DNA of 64,000 bases. Origin: Myxococcota bacterium. Its GTDB lineage: Bacteria > Myxococcota_A > UBA796 > UBA2385. Of the stretch, positions 8,605 through 19,196 are shown piece after piece. Where the stretch lies: positions 1 to 64,000 of the forward strand of contig JAKLKF010000004.1 in the NCBI GenBank assembly GCA_023150805.1, written 5' to 3'. Numbering within the stretch: position 1 is the first letter of the stretch; each line of letters opens with the position of its first letter. Below the pieces are notes generated by a model, which saw nothing but the letters and a program-made list of their open reading frames with translations, did not search any database and was not told the DNA's origin. A program made the position numbers and the translations under genes.

Positions 8605-11600
8605 GCCGCCCTCGCCCAGTCCTTGCACACCCGCTCGGCCTGCTCGATCACCACGACGACGGCCTTCTCCTGCTTGTCCGGCGGGTACCCATGCTTCCGC
8701 AGCAGGCGCTTCACCTTCCGGCGCATGTCGGCTCGCACGGCCTCCTTCTGGGTCCAGTCGATGGTGACCGAGCCCCGGATCGCCTCGACAAGGTCGTGGG
8801 CGATGGTGGCGAGGACGTCGTCGCCCATGACCTCGCGGACCCCGCCGTGGTCGGCGAGCGCGTCGTAGAACGCCAGCTCGTCCTCGGTGAGCCCGAGCGC
8901 GTCGCCGCGCTTGGGCTGGTCGCGGAGCTGCTTCGCCATCTCGATGAGTTCGAGGATGACCTGGGCCGCCTCGATGGTGCGGTTCTGGTATCGCAGCAGC
9001 GTGCGCTCCAGCATCTCCGAGAACTTGCGGGCGACGACGACGTTGCGGCCGCTCTGCGCCTTGATCTCGTCGTTGAGCAGCTTCTTGAGCAGCTCAAGCT
9101 GCAGGTTCTTGTGCTCGGACTTCTTCACGGTTTCGAGGAAGTCGTCGGAGAGCACCGAGATGTCGGGCTTCTGGATGCCGGCCGCGCCGAACACGTCGAT
9201 GACGCCCTCGGAGGTGACGGCCCCGCTCACGATCTGCCGGATGGCGGCATGCAGCTCGGCGTCGGACTTGCCCGAGCCTCCCACGGTGTACTTCTGGATG
9301 TTCCCCTGGACGGCCTGGAAGTAGCCGACCTCGTCGCGCAGGCGCCGCGCGCCTTCGAGGTGCAGCGCGATGCCGGCGGCCTTGTTGAGCGCCGTCATGG
9401 CCTCGATGTAGCGCTTCTTCGCATGGTCCGGGTCGCCGGGGTCGAGCCCGCAGATGTGGTTGACGCCGCCGGCGAGCGCGGCCAGGCGGTCGGTGGCCTT
9501 CGGACTGAAGTAGCCCTGGTAGTCGAAGCCGTGGAACAGGTCGCGGACGACCTCGAACTTCTCCTGTAGCACCGCCAGCGCGACCTCGACGGGCACGCCG
9601 GGCTTGTCGTCCCGGTCGCCGCCGTAGCTGCTGATGGCCTTGCGGAGCTGGTCGGCGAGGCCGAGGTAGTCGACGACGAGCCCGCTCGGCTTGTCCTTGA
9701 AGCGGCGGTTCACCCGCGCGATGGCCTGGAGCAGCCCGTGGCCCTGCATGGGCTTGTCGACGTAGAGCGTGTGGGCGCAGGGCACGTCGAAGCCGGTGAG
9801 CCACATGTCGCGCACGATGACGACGCGGAGCGGATCGGCGGGGTCCTTGAACCGCCTCTCGATGGCCTTCTGGCGGTCCTTGCCCCGGACGTGCGGGTGG
9901 AACTCCACCGGGTCGGCGCCCGAGCCGGTCATGACGACCTTGATGGCGCCTTGCTCGTCGTCGGGGCTGTGCCAGTCGGGGCGCAGGCGGACGATCTCGT
10001 TGTACAGGTCCACGCAGATGCGGCGGGACATGCAGACGATCATCGCCTTGCCGTCGAGGATCTCGACGCGCCGGTCCCAGTGGTCGAGCACGTCGGCCGC
10101 GACCAGCCCGAGCCGATTCGGGGTGCCCACCAGCGCCTCCAGCTTGGCCCAGGTGGTCTTGAGCTTCTCGCGGGTGGGCTCCTCCTCGGCCTCGGTGAGC
10201 TCCTCGAACTGGTCGTCGATCTTCGGCTTCTCGTCGTCCGACAGCGCGATGCGCGCGAGGCGGGCCTCGTAGAAGATCGGCACCGTCGCGCCGTCCTCGA
10301 CCGCCTGCCGGATCGTGTAGGTGTCGATGTAGTCGCCGAACACCGCCGGGGTGGAGCGGTCGTCGAACTCGATGGGCGTGCCGGTGAAGCCGATGAAGCT
10401 CGCGTTCGGCAGCGCGTTGCGGAGGTTCTGCGCGAGCCCGGCGGTGACCTGGCCGGTGGCGGCGTCGATGCGCGTCTCGAAGCCGTACTGGGTGCGGTGG
10501 GCCTCATCGACGATGACGACGATGTTCCGGCGCTGCGAGAGCGCGGGGAACGGGTTGCGCAGCGTGCGCTCCTGCTCGGTGAGCGAGAACTTCTGGATGG
10601 TCGTGAACACGACGCCGCCCGAAGCGACGTTGAGCAGGTCGCGCAGGTGCTCGCGGCTCTCGGCCTGCTTCGGGTTCGGGATCAGGTCCTTGGCGGCGCA
10701 GAACTGCGCGTAGAGCTGCCCGTCGAGGTCGTTGCGGTCGGTGACCACCACGAGCGTCGGGTTCTGCATCGCGGGCTCGAGGATGACCTTGCCCGCGTAG
10801 TAGACCATCGAGATCGACTTGCCCGAGCCCTGGGTGTGCCAGACGACGCCGATGCGATGGTCGCCCACGTCCGACGAGGCCCGCACGGTCGCGGCGACCG
10901 CCTTGTTGACCGCGTGGAACTGGTGGTAGCCGGCGATCTTCTTGGTGAAGCCGTCGTCCGTCTCCCACAGGACGAAGTGATAGAGGTAGTCGAGGAAGCT
11001 TCGGCGCTCGAACAGGCCGCACAGCAGCACTTGCAGGCGCGGCAGCGCCTCGGGAGCCAGCGCCTCGCCGTCGATGGTGCGCCACGGGCCGAACCGCTCC
11101 ACGCCCGCCGTGAGGCTGCCCACGCGGGCCTCGGTGCCGTCGCTGACGACCAGCACCTCGTTGGTGGTGAACAGCGCCGGGATCTGGTCCTTGTAGAGCT
11201 GGAGCTGGTTGTGTGCGCCCGCGATGGTGGCGTTCGGGTCGCCGGGATTCTTGAGCTCGACGACCGCCAAGGGCAGGCCGTTGACGTAGAGCACCAGGTC
11301 GGGCCGCCGCTTGTTGTTCCCCTCGACCACCGTGAGCTGGTTGACCACGAGCCAGTCGTTCTTGGCGGGGTCGTCGTGGTCGAACAGCCAGGCGAGGTCG
11401 CCGCGCTCGCGTCCATCCTTCTTCACCTTCACGGTCACGCCCTCGCGGACGAGCTTGTGGAAGGCGTGGTTGCGCTCCTCCAGCGAGGGCGAGTCGAGGC
11501 GGGTGACCGCGCGGACCACCTCGTCGAGCGCCTCGGGCGGCAGGTGGTCGTTGATGCGGGCCAGCGCCCGGAGCAGGCGGCCTTCGAGGACGACGGCGCG

Positions 11601-11723
11601 GTGGCTGTCGCGCTCGGGAGCCTCGCCGTCGGGGGCGAGCACGGGGCCGGGGACGTGCTGCCAGCCGAGCTCGGTGAGCCAGGCGATGGCGGCCTCCTCG
11701 ACGACGGACTCGAAGCCGCTCAT
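8601..11723 (-). CDS. hsdR: Type I restriction enzyme R subunit (HsdR)
   Basis: 1040-aa motor and nuclease subunit of a type I restriction system, which translocates and cuts unmethylated DNA in complex with HsdM and HsdS. Visible motifs are the RecB-like nuclease core ([11 protein letters not shown], about residue 153), Walker A-type [10 protein letters not shown] (about 293), [13 protein letters not shown], Walker [10 protein letters not shown] (about 403), [11 protein letters not shown] and later helicase motifs ([35 protein letters not shown]). Length is normal. The ATG at 11723 overlaps the stop of the DUF1016 gene (ATGA), and its own stop overlaps the next gene (GTGA), so the three genes are translationally coupled. 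Confidence 0.96.
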   Translation of the reverse strand: MSGFESVVEEAAIAWLTELGWQHVPGPVLAPDGEAPERDSHRAVVLEGRLLRALARINDHLPPEALDEVVRAVTRLDSPSLEERNHAFHKLVREGVTVKVKKDGRERGDLAWLFDHDDPAKNDWLVVNQLTVVEGNNKRRPDLVLYVNGLPLAVVELKNPGDPNATIAGAHNQLQLYKDQIPALFTTNEVLVVSDGTEARVGSLTAGVERFGPWRTIDGEALAPEALPRLQVLLCGLFERRSFLDYLYHFVLWETDDGFTKKIAGYHQFHAVNKAVAATVRASSDVGDHRIGVVWHTQGSGKSISMVYYAGKVILEPAMQNPTLVVVTDRNDLDGQLYAQFCAAKDLIPNPKQAESREHLRDLLNVASGGVVFTTIQKFSLTEQERTLRNPFPALSQRRNIVVIVDEAHRTQYGFETRIDAATGQVTAGLAQNLRNALPNASFIGFTGTPIEFDDRSTPAVFGDYIDTYTIRQAVEDGATVPIFYEARLARIALSDDEKPKIDDQFEELTEAEEEPTREKLKTTWAKLEALVGTPNRLGLVAADVLDHWDRRVEILDGKAMIVCMSRRICVDLYNEIVRLRPDWHSPDDEQGAIKVVMTGSGADPVEFHPHVRGKDRQKAIERRFKDPADPLRVVIVRDMWLTGFDVPCAHTLYVDKPMQGHGLLQAIARVNRRFKDKPSGLVVDYLGLADQLRKAISSYGGDRDDKPGVPVEVALAVLQEKFEVVRDLFHGFDYQGYFSPKATDRLAALAGGVNHICGLDPGDPDHAKKRYIEAMTALNKAAGIALHLEGARRLRDEVGYFQAVQGNIQKYTVGGSGKSDAELHAAIRQIVSGAVTSEGVIDVFGAAGIQKPDISVLSDDFLETVKKSEHKNLQLELLKKLLNDEIKAQSGRNVVVARKFSEMLERTLLRYQNRTIEAAQVILELIEMAKQLRDQPKRGDALGLTEDELAFYDALADHGGVREVMGDDVLATIAHDLVEAIRGSVTIDWTQKEAVRADMRRKVKRLLRKHGYPPDKQEKAVVVVIEQAERVCKDWARAA

Positions 11724-12814
11724 GGCTCCTCCGACCATTCGAGCAGCTTGCGCCGCAGCTCCTCGGCGCTCGGCAGCGCGAGCGCGTACTCGCGGGCGTG
11801 GATGTTGGCGTCCGGCGGCAGGGTGATCTGGACCACGGCGTCGTTCTTCTTGCGGCACATCAGGATGCCGACGGTGGGCGACTCCTCCGGCAGCTTCACG
11901 AAGCGGTCGTAGAAGTTGACGTACATCTGCATCTGGCCGAGGTCCTGGTGCGTGATCTGCCCGATCTTGAGGTCGATGAGCACGAAGCAGCGCAGCAGGC
12001 GGTGGTAGAATACGAGGTCGACGTAGAAGTGCTGGTCCTCGAAGGTGAAGCGGCGCTGGCGGCCTTCGAACAGGAAGCCGGTGCCCAGCTCACGAAGGAA
12101 GTGCTCCAGCTTGTCGATGATGCGGCCTTCGAGGTCGGACTCGGAGTAGCCGCTGTGCTCGTCGAGCCCGAGGAACTCGAGCACGTAGGGGTCCTTGAGG
12201 GCCTCCTCGGGGCGGGTGACGATCTGCCCGCGCTCGGCGAGTTCCCGAACGCCGTCCTTGTCGCGGGACAGCGCCAACCGCTCGTAGAGCGCGCTGTCGA
12301 ACTGGCGCCGAAGCTCCTTGAGCGACCAGTGCCCGCGCGTCGCCTCGATCTCGTAGAATGAGCGCGCCGCCTCGTCCTTGACGCCGATGAGGAAGGCGTA
12401 GTGGGACCAGCTCAGGGTGAAGGGGCGGGCGGGCGTCGCGAGGCTCGGAGATTCTGGAGACGGCGTCTCGGGAATCGGGGCCGGCAGCCTCGGGGTCGCG
12501 GAAATCCGAGACGGCGTCTCGGATTTCTGGAGGCGGTCTCGGTAGGCGAGGTAGAACCGTCGCATCAGCGTGAGGTTGTCCACCGAGAAGCCGCGCCCGA
12601 ATTCCTCGGTGAGCTGCGCGGACAAGGACTGGAGAACGCCCGCGCCGTACTCCGCCCGCGCCTCGCCGCCCTGCTCGTGCTCGACGATGCGGCGGCCGAT
12701 CTCGTAGTTGGTGAGCACGAGCAGCGTGTTGACCTGGCGCGCGGCGGCGTCGCGAGCGGCGTGGAGCAGCGCGCGGACCTCGGCGAACAGGGAGGCCGTG
12801 TCGGGCGGGCTCAT
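11720..12814 (-). CDS. DUF1016 (YhcG-type) PDDEXK nuclease-like protein
   Basis: 364-aa protein. The N-terminal DUF1016 domain (about residues 5-95) has [22 protein letters not shown] and [13 protein letters not shown]. The C-terminal half is a PDDEXK-like nuclease fold with [20 protein letters not shown] and the catalytic-type VLIDLKIG, then [11 protein letters not shown]. Members commonly sit in or near type I restriction loci; their exact role is unsettled. The two domains are joined by a Ser/Pro/Thr-rich linker (about residues 95-130) that is encoded by two long DNA palindromes. It begins a tight unit with hsdR, and an inverted repeat lies just upstream. Confidence 0.9.
   Translation of the reverse strand: MSPPDTASLFAEVRALLHAARDAAARQVNTLLVLTNYEIGRRIVEHEQGGEARAEYGAGVLQSLSAQLTEEFGRGFSVDNLTLMRRFYLAYRDRLQKSETPSRISATPRLPAPIPETPSPESPSLATPARPFTLSWSHYAFLIGVKDEAARSFYEIEATRGHWSLKELRRQFDSALYERLALSRDKDGVRELAERGQIVTRPEEALKDPYVLEFLGLDEHSGYSESDLEGRIIDKLEHFLRELGTGFLFEGRQRRFTFEDQHFYVDLVFYHRLLRCFVLIDLKIGQITHQDLGQMQMYVNFYDRFVKLPEESPTVGILMCRKKNDAVVQITLPPDANIHAREYALALPSAEELRRKLLEWSEEP
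12451..12528. repeat. Two related palindromes inside the DUF1016 coding sequence
   Basis: Positions 12502-12528 form a perfect inverted repeat with 12-nt arms (GAAATCCGAGAC and GTCTCGGATTTC) around GGC. A second copy at 12451-12477 has the same core (GAGAC-GGC-GTCTC) and 10 of 12 arm matches. Both keep the reading frame and encode the ETPS-type linker of the protein. This resembles palindromic elements that insert into genes without breaking them. Confidence 0.75.
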
Positions 12815-12831
12815 GGCCGGACCCCAGGTCG

Positions 12832-12856
12832 AACTTGCAAGGATGGCTTACAAGTT
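12832..12856. promoter_or_regulatory. Inverted repeat upstream of the DUF1016 gene
   Basis: AACTTGCAAG (12832-12841) and CTTACAAGTT (12847-12856) are complementary at 9 of 10 positions around a 5-bp spacer. The site lies 18-42 bp upstream of the DUF1016 start. It is AT-rich relative to its surroundings and fits an operator or promoter-proximal hairpin for the DUF1016-hsdR unit. No regulator for it is evident nearby. Confidence 0.45.
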
Positions 12857-12929
12857 GCGCTTGTCACCGGAGAACCGTCGCTTTGAACGCTCTGGTAATC
12901 CCGGAGGGTTGCTCCCTCGGCCTCGCGCG

Positions 12930-13025
12930 TCATCGCCCGCCCCCCTCGGCAGCGTAGCCGTAGCGGTCGCCCACCCAGGCGTACCAGTCCGCGGCCCCGC
13001 CTGGCAGTTCGGCCTCATTCCTCAT
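12930..13025 (-). CDS. Possible 31-aa small ORF or gene remnant
   Basis: An ATG at 13025 overlaps the end of the 377-aa gene (GATGAGGAATGAGG context) and opens a 31-codon frame beginning MRNEAELPGGAADWYAWVGD. It is the only coding-like content of the roughly 200-bp gap between the 377-aa gene and DUF1016. It could be a real peptide, or the 5' stub of a gene lost when DUF1016 and hsdR were joined to this locus. Nothing similar is recognised. Confidence 0.2.
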   Translation of the reverse strand: MRNEAELPGGAADWYAWVGDRYGYAAEGGGR

Positions 13026-14148
13026 CGACCACCACGGCGACGTGCCGAACGCGGTCAAGCTGGAAGCGGCGCCCCTGGCGGACGAGTTCGCCCTCGCACC
13101 GAAGGAGTTGCCCGTCCTCGTGGGCGCGGATCGCAATCGCGTAGTCGGTGGCGTCCATCTGCACGAGCACCTTGCGTGGCTGCCCGTCTACCTGACCGGC
13201 GATGACGGCCACGCCGCCGGCCCCAGCGTTGTCGCTGTCCAGGCGCACGACCGCCCCTTCGAGCTCGAAGTCCGGCGTGGAGCCGGTGGCGCGTAGCAGC
13301 CGAGCACCCTCACGCAGAATCGGGGAGAGGTCCGAACCCACATGCACAGCCACAGGGGTGCCGGCCGGAACGAGCCGGGACGCGGCCCAAGCGAACTGCA
13401 GGTCGAGCCCCGTCGTCTCGTCGCCGTCGACGAAGCCGGCGAGGGCGTCGCACAGGTTGGCACTGATCCCCGCAGCGGTGCCGTTGAGGAACGGATCAGC
13501 GCCACCCCCCAGCCCCGCCTGTTCAGCGGCCTGACGAGCGGCGATGGCCGCCGAGGCGAGCGTCAAGGTCGCGCGCCGTTCGAAGGGAAGCTCCTCCATG
13601 CCCTCCATCAGCGCGGGCTGGAGGCCGGGTGGGACCGGCGCATGGACCGTAACGATGAAGCTGCCCTCCTCGGGAGCGGCCAGCTTCACGCGACGCAGGA
13701 ACTCCATTGCCTCCGCCGGCTTGCGCGTCCGGTAGACGGGGCGAGGGTCGTGCGCGGAGCAGGCCGCCGCCAACAGGAGCTCGCGGGTGAGCCCGAACAA
13801 GCGAGTCCCAAGCTCGACCGGGACGCGGCCATGCCCGACGCTCGGGCCAGTCGAGCGCAGCCGGATGATGTCGAAGGTCGATGCACGGACCTCCTCCAGC
13901 AGCCACGCCGGCGGCTTCCCGCTCGCGACGACCAGCGTGTCGAGGATCTCGCCCATGCGCCGCGCGTAGTCGCGGAACGTGGCGTCCAACGGCAGCTCGA
14001 TCAGGAAGTCACCCTCGGCGTCCGACGCCTTCCGCCAGGTCGCGGTGTGCTCGGGTCGGGTATCCACCAGCTCCCAGCCGTTCGCGCGCAGCCAAGCCGC
14101 CGCCTGACGCGGCTCCAGGGTACGCAGGACTTCGACGGGCACGGTCAT
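13015..14148 (-). CDS. Unknown 377-aa protein within the restriction locus
   Basis: I do not recognise this family. The N-terminal third is alpha/beta (VEVLRTLEPRQAAAWLRANGWELV, then DFLIELPLDATFRDYARRMGEILDTL). The middle is mostly helical, with ASAAIAARQAAEQAG and a FVDGDETTGLDLQFAW segment. The last about 75 residues look like a small beta barrel (LEGAVVRLDSD, GVAVIAGQVDGQ, LLRCEGELVRQGRRFQLDRVR). No signal peptide or membrane segment is seen. The ATG at 14148 overlaps the DUF4365 stop as ATGA, so the two are probably made together as a pair. Confidence 0.8.
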   Translation of the reverse strand: MTVPVEVLRTLEPRQAAAWLRANGWELVDTRPEHTATWRKASDAEGDFLIELPLDATFRDYARRMGEILDTLVVASGKPPAWLLEEVRASTFDIIRLRSTGPSVGHGRVPVELGTRLFGLTRELLLAAACSAHDPRPVYRTRKPAEAMEFLRRVKLAAPEEGSFIVTVHAPVPPGLQPALMEGMEELPFERRATLTLASAAIAARQAAEQAGLGGGADPFLNGTAAGISANLCDALAGFVDGDETTGLDLQFAWAASRLVPAGTPVAVHVGSDLSPILREGARLLRATGSTPDFELEGAVVRLDSDNAGAGGVAVIAGQVDGQPRKVLVQMDATDYAIAIRAHEDGQLLRCEGELVRQGRRFQLDRVRHVAVVVDEE

Positions 14149-14654
14149 GGCACACCTCCCTGGCCGAGCCGGGCCATGATCGCGGTGAGGCCGGCCACGT
14201 CGAAGCGTTGGGCGCGCGGCACCTGCACGCGCACCGTGTTCGTGTTCGTGGAGGCGGCCAAGCCTCGAAGCGACACCCACCAGCCGCAATGCCGCATCAA
14301 CAGGCGCTCCTCGTCCTGTTCCAGCCAGGTGTTCACGTCGTCCGGCACCGCGACCACCACGAGGATGCGGGGCACTTGAAGATCCGTGTGCCGAAGATCC
14401 TCGTAGTTCTTGGCCTTCAGGTCGTAGGGCCAGGTCGGCTCGTCGGCTGGACGCCCGAGCTGGCACTTGAGCTGAAGGTCCAGCCTCGGCGACCGCACGG
14501 TTCCGCCCGGACCACGGGCCGCGATGGTGAGGTCCACGCTGTCGTCGTCGGGCTGGGTCCCGTCCTGCACGCGGAAACCAGCCGTCGCAGCGACGGCACG
14601 GACATAGGCGAGGCTGAACGCCTCCTGACGGTGAGTGATGTGCATCGTGGTCAT
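14145..14654 (-). CDS. DUF4365 domain protein (predicted nuclease-like)
   Basis: 169-aa single-domain DUF4365 protein. Typical features are the start HITHRQEAFSLAYVRAVAATAGF, DDDSVDLTIAARG, the core strand RLDLQLKCQ, KNYEDLR, VPRILVVVAVP and WWVSLRGLAASTNTNTVRVQVPR. The D...QLKC arrangement resembles a PDDEXK-type nuclease core, so a nuclease role is plausible but unproven. The ATG overlaps the hsdS stop as ATGA at one end and its stop overlaps the 377-aa gene at the other, placing it in the hsdM-hsdS message. Confidence 0.85.
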   Translation of the reverse strand: MTTMHITHRQEAFSLAYVRAVAATAGFRVQDGTQPDDDSVDLTIAARGPGGTVRSPRLDLQLKCQLGRPADEPTWPYDLKAKNYEDLRHTDLQVPRILVVVAVPDDVNTWLEQDEERLLMRHCGWWVSLRGLAASTNTNTVRVQVPRAQRFDVAGLTAIMARLGQGGVP

Positions 14655-15938
14655 GGGACAGCAGCCTCACCGGCAGCGTACTGCGATTGGGGGGGAGAGG
14701 CGGCCCCGACCGCTTCCTCGGCCTCGGGCACGCGAAGCTCGCCCGAGATGAGCTTGGGGAGGAGGGTGTCGCGGAGGGCGGCGAGGATGGTCGACTCGCG
14801 AGCGTTGGCGACGACGCGACCGATCAGCGGGCCGACCAGTCGCTCGAACTCGACCATCCTACCCTGCGGAGGCACCACGACGGGGATCGGCCGGAAGGCC
14901 GCCTTGCTGATCTCGGCGAACGTCGTTCCGCCTGCGCGGCCCTTGATGCTGTCCATGTTGAAGCGCGTCCAGAACAGCAGGTACGCGGCCGTGAGCTCAC
15001 CGCCGGGCGGGATGGCGATGAAGCCTTGGTTGATGGCCGTCGGGACCTGACTGATCGCCGTGTAGCCGATGGGGGCGCGCGACGAGAGAAGGAACGTCCC
15101 CGCAGGAAGCAGGCCGGAACTGATCTTCTGGAGGCCGGCATCCGTGACCTGTCGCTCGGTGCCGAGGAGCACGGGCACGGCGAGCCCCGACAAGTCCTTC
15201 GGCGTCGCCCACGCATGGGTTCCGCCTTCCCAGTATGCTGGCTCTTTCGTGCTCGGTGTCGAACCGCCGACGACCCTCACCGCGTCGCCGATGGGCTTGA
15301 CCTCCCACCCCCTCGGCACCGGCCCGATCTCGCTGTCCACGAGGTCGTCGTGGCCGTCGAAGTCGATGAACCACGACTTGAAGATGGCCTGGGCCATCTC
15401 CTCCAGCGTCCGGTTCATCTTGCGGTTGAGCTCGATCTTGTCGTCGAGCGCGCCGAGGACGGCGGCGATGCGGCGTTGCTCGTCGAGCGGGGGAGCCGGG
15501 ATGCCCAAGGACTCCAGCGCCGGGATCCGAAGGTTGGACACCGTGGAGCCAGTGCCCTCGTGGGCGCGAATCTGATGCTGGACCTCGGGAGACTGAAGCG
15601 CAAACAGCAAGTAGCGACCGTCCATCCGGGCATCGTCGGGGCGCAACAGAACCATCCGCTGCCCCAGGCAACACCGCAGACCGGGCGGAATCATGCAGAC
15701 CTCGCCCATCGGCGCTTCCCGCGTGATCACCAAGTCACCCGCTCGGGGTGCCGCCCGCTTTACCCGCTTCTTGTAGTCGGCCTCCGTGGTGAAGCTGGGC
15801 TGCGCCGCCAAGTCCAGTCGGCCGCCTCGGATGTTTCGGCTTCGGAGGACGACAATGCCACACTCGGTCCACTTCGGCGTGGAGTGCGGACAGTCCACGA
15901 CCTCGCTGCACACCTCTGCGATGGTCTTGATCGGACGA

Positions 15939-15946
<8 letters not shown>
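14651..15946 (-). CDS. hsdS: Type I restriction-modification specificity subunit (HsdS)
   Basis: 431-aa DNA-recognition subunit. Two target-recognition domains (about residues 5-160 and 205-380) are each followed by a conserved helical spacer; the central one is [38 protein letters not shown]-like and the second ends the protein ([10 protein letters not shown]...[14 protein letters not shown]). I chose the ATG at 15946 (MADRPIKT); an ATG three codons upstream is possible. It overlaps the hsdM stop by 8 bp. The recognition sequence cannot be read from the protein. Confidence 0.95.
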
Positions 15947-17480
<1,534 letters not shown>

Positions 17481-17966
17481 CAGCGGGGCTCCTGGGCTGC
17501 TGGGCCCGTGGTCGGCCCGACAGGACGGAACGGGTTCGAGGGGACGAAGAGATGTGCCAAGACGGGACCTGTGGCGAGCGAGGCGGGAACTCTACCAGCC
17601 GACGGGGCTCGGGGCCTGGCCGTCGGCGTGCCCACGTGGCAATGGTGCCATCCAAGCCCGGAACCCGTTGATTCTCCGCCCGGTGCGCCCTGCGTATCCC
17701 GACACCCTCGGCCACCCCTACGGCGCGCTCCTCGCCCCGCGCGCGGAGGACGCGATCGCAGGAGCGTGCCTTCGGGCCGCGATGGCGGCGGACTGGGGGA
17801 TTGACCGCGGGCGGCGGATCACCACCCCCCGTACTCCCCGCCGTATGGGTCATGGACGCAATGGGGGGTTGGGGTGGAGGCTCCCGAGGTTCAACGGCCC
17901 CGATTGAGGGCGCGCCGAGCGATGGCATGACCTCGTCATCCCCCGCCGCCTCGGGGTCCACGACGC
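17481..17966. other. 486-bp non-coding gap with junction B
   Basis: No convincing gene is seen. It must contain the promoter for the hsdM operon, but I find no clear -35/-10 pair. A short inverted repeat TGGCA-ATGG-TGCCA lies at 17637-17650. The right part (17817-17930) holds the attL-type site B and a remnant reading frame that resembles a recombinase tail. Confidence 0.6.
17817..17930. other. Candidate attL-type site B and recombinase-tail remnant
   Basis: Core CCGTATGG at 17841-17848. The left half GTACTCCCCGCCG (17831-17843) has the host-type pattern; on the minus strand it reads PYGGEYGGW then TGA, like the end of a MopE-family gene. The right half TGGGTCATGGAC (17846-17857) matches, inverted, 10 of 12 bases of the half-site at 39994-40005. 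To the right, the plus strand stays open from 17841 to a TGA at 17928-17930, with the pattern PYGxWxQxxVxVEA shared with site A. Host-half plus element-half is an attL arrangement. Confidence 0.55.
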
Positions 17967-18488
17967 TCATCCTGGCTCACTCGCTCGGGACTGGGCCAGC
18001 ATGCGCATCGCCCGCTCGGCCATGTCGCCAAACCGCGTGGGATCGAGCGCGAGGAACAAGCCCTCCCCCTCTGCGTAGACCACTCCACCCGGGCCCACCA
18101 GGCTGCCACACGTGCGGACCTTTCTCCCGTCGACCTCGGTGATCTCGGCAGTCAGGGTGGCCACCGTTTCCAGAGGGATGAGCTTCCTGAAGCGGCTGGT
18201 CAGCTCGAGGGCCACCGCGAGGTGCCCCCCCATCCAAGTGGCGCCCCCCATCGCTTCGTCGAGGATCGACGCGATGCTGCCCCCATGAGCGTGGCCTGGC
18301 GGACCCTGGGTGCCCGGGCCGAACCAGACCTTGCCACGAAGGCGGTTCGAGTCATCCTTGTAGTATCGCACCCGCAGCCGGTCCCCGGTGGGATCGCCGC
18401 TCACGTAGGAGACGATCCCCACATCCGTTGGCAACAGGGTTGGAGCCCAGCCAGACTCGCCAGTGAGATCCGGTTCAGTCACAGTCAT
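17967..18488 (-). CDS. PaaI-family hotdog thioesterase
   Basis: 173-aa hotdog-fold thioesterase. The signature is GPPGHAHGGSIASILDEAMGGATWM (about residues 60-85), followed by LELTSRFRKLIPLE, TAEITEVDGRKVRTCGSLV and VYAEGEGLFLAL. I chose the ATG at 18488; upstream codons in frame are a shadow of the tetR gene. It overlaps the tetR stop by 14 bp, so the regulator and enzyme form an operon under the palindromic operator at 19.1 kb. It probably acts on a CoA ester of an aromatic or fatty acid; the substrate is unknown. Confidence 0.85.
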   Translation of the reverse strand: MTVTEPDLTGESGWAPTLLPTDVGIVSYVSGDPTGDRLRVRYYKDDSNRLRGKVWFGPGTQGPPGHAHGGSIASILDEAMGGATWMGGHLAVALELTSRFRKLIPLETVATLTAEITEVDGRKVRTCGSLVGPGGVVYAEGEGLFLALDPTRFGDMAERAMRMLAQSRASEPG

Positions 18489-19110
18489 CCACGCTCCTTG
18501 CCGATGCTCCCATGCCATGGAGCAGGGGGCCAACCGTTGGCGGTCGAGCGGCATCCGACAGCACGCCCACCGCGATCAGGGCGGAGAAAGCATCCGCGAT
18601 CTCGTCCGGCGTCCTCGCGCCGCCCGGCTCGTACCAGTGGGCCACCGAGTTGACTGCCCCGAAGACGAACAGGTGCACCAAGCGAAGGTCGAGGTCCGGA
18701 GAGAGCTGACCGGCGGCACTGGCCTCCTCGACCAGCCGCTGCCAGACGCTGTCGTATCGCTGGCGCACGTCTCGAAGCTCGGCCCGGGACTCCTCCGGCA
18801 GGCGCGCCCACTCGTTGAGCAGCAGCCAGACGGCGCTGTCGGGAGCCAACAGCTCGTTCAGGTGAACCCGCAGCGCGAGACGCAGTCGTTCGAGCGGGGC
18901 GTCCGAGGCTTCGACGACCTCCTCGATGGCTGTGACCGCTCTCCGAACTCCTGCCTCCATCACGGCCAGCAAGAGGTCGCTCTTCTTCGGATACCGATGC
19001 GTCAGGCTGCCGAGGAGGATCCCCGACTCCTGTGCGATCCCCCGCATCGAGGCGCCAGCGATACCGCGTTCGCGGAAGAGCCGGGCGGCTGCCATGAGCA
19101 CGTCGTCCAT
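18475..19110 (-). CDS. TetR-family transcriptional regulator
   Basis: 211-aa repressor. The HTH is at the very N-terminus (AARLFRERGIAGASMRGIAQESGILLGSLTHRYPKKSDLL, residues about 7-47), and the C-terminal ligand domain includes WLLLNEWARLPEESRAELRDVR and FGAVNSVAHWYEPGG, the latter common in acyl-CoA-responsive TetR proteins. The protein starts closer to the HTH than usual. A strong promoter ends 5 bp before the ATG, so the mRNA may be leaderless. It overlaps the thioesterase gene, which it likely controls. Confidence 0.9.
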   Translation of the reverse strand: MDDVLMAAARLFRERGIAGASMRGIAQESGILLGSLTHRYPKKSDLLLAVMEAGVRRAVTAIEEVVEASDAPLERLRLALRVHLNELLAPDSAVWLLLNEWARLPEESRAELRDVRQRYDSVWQRLVEEASAAGQLSPDLDLRLVHLFVFGAVNSVAHWYEPGGARTPDEIADAFSALIAVGVLSDAARPPTVGPLLHGMGASARSVDDCD

Positions 19111-19115
19111 ATCCT

Positions 19116-19168
19116 CTTATACGATCGTCCAAGCGCCGCGTCAAGACCGATTTGGACGATCGTCCAAA
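19116..19168 (-). promoter_or_regulatory. Promoter with palindromic TetR operators
   Basis: Minus-strand TTGACG (19144-19139) and TATAAG (19121-19116) are separated by exactly 17 bp. A perfect 18-bp palindrome TTTGGACGATCGTCCAAA (19151-19168) lies just upstream of -35, and a second, imperfect copy (19117-19132, ATACGATCGTCCAA) overlaps the -10. This is the expected layout for TetR autorepression. The -10 ends 5 bp before the ATG. Confidence 0.8.
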
Positions 19169-19196
19169 CCCGCTCGAGCTCGGCGGCGCGTCGGCG

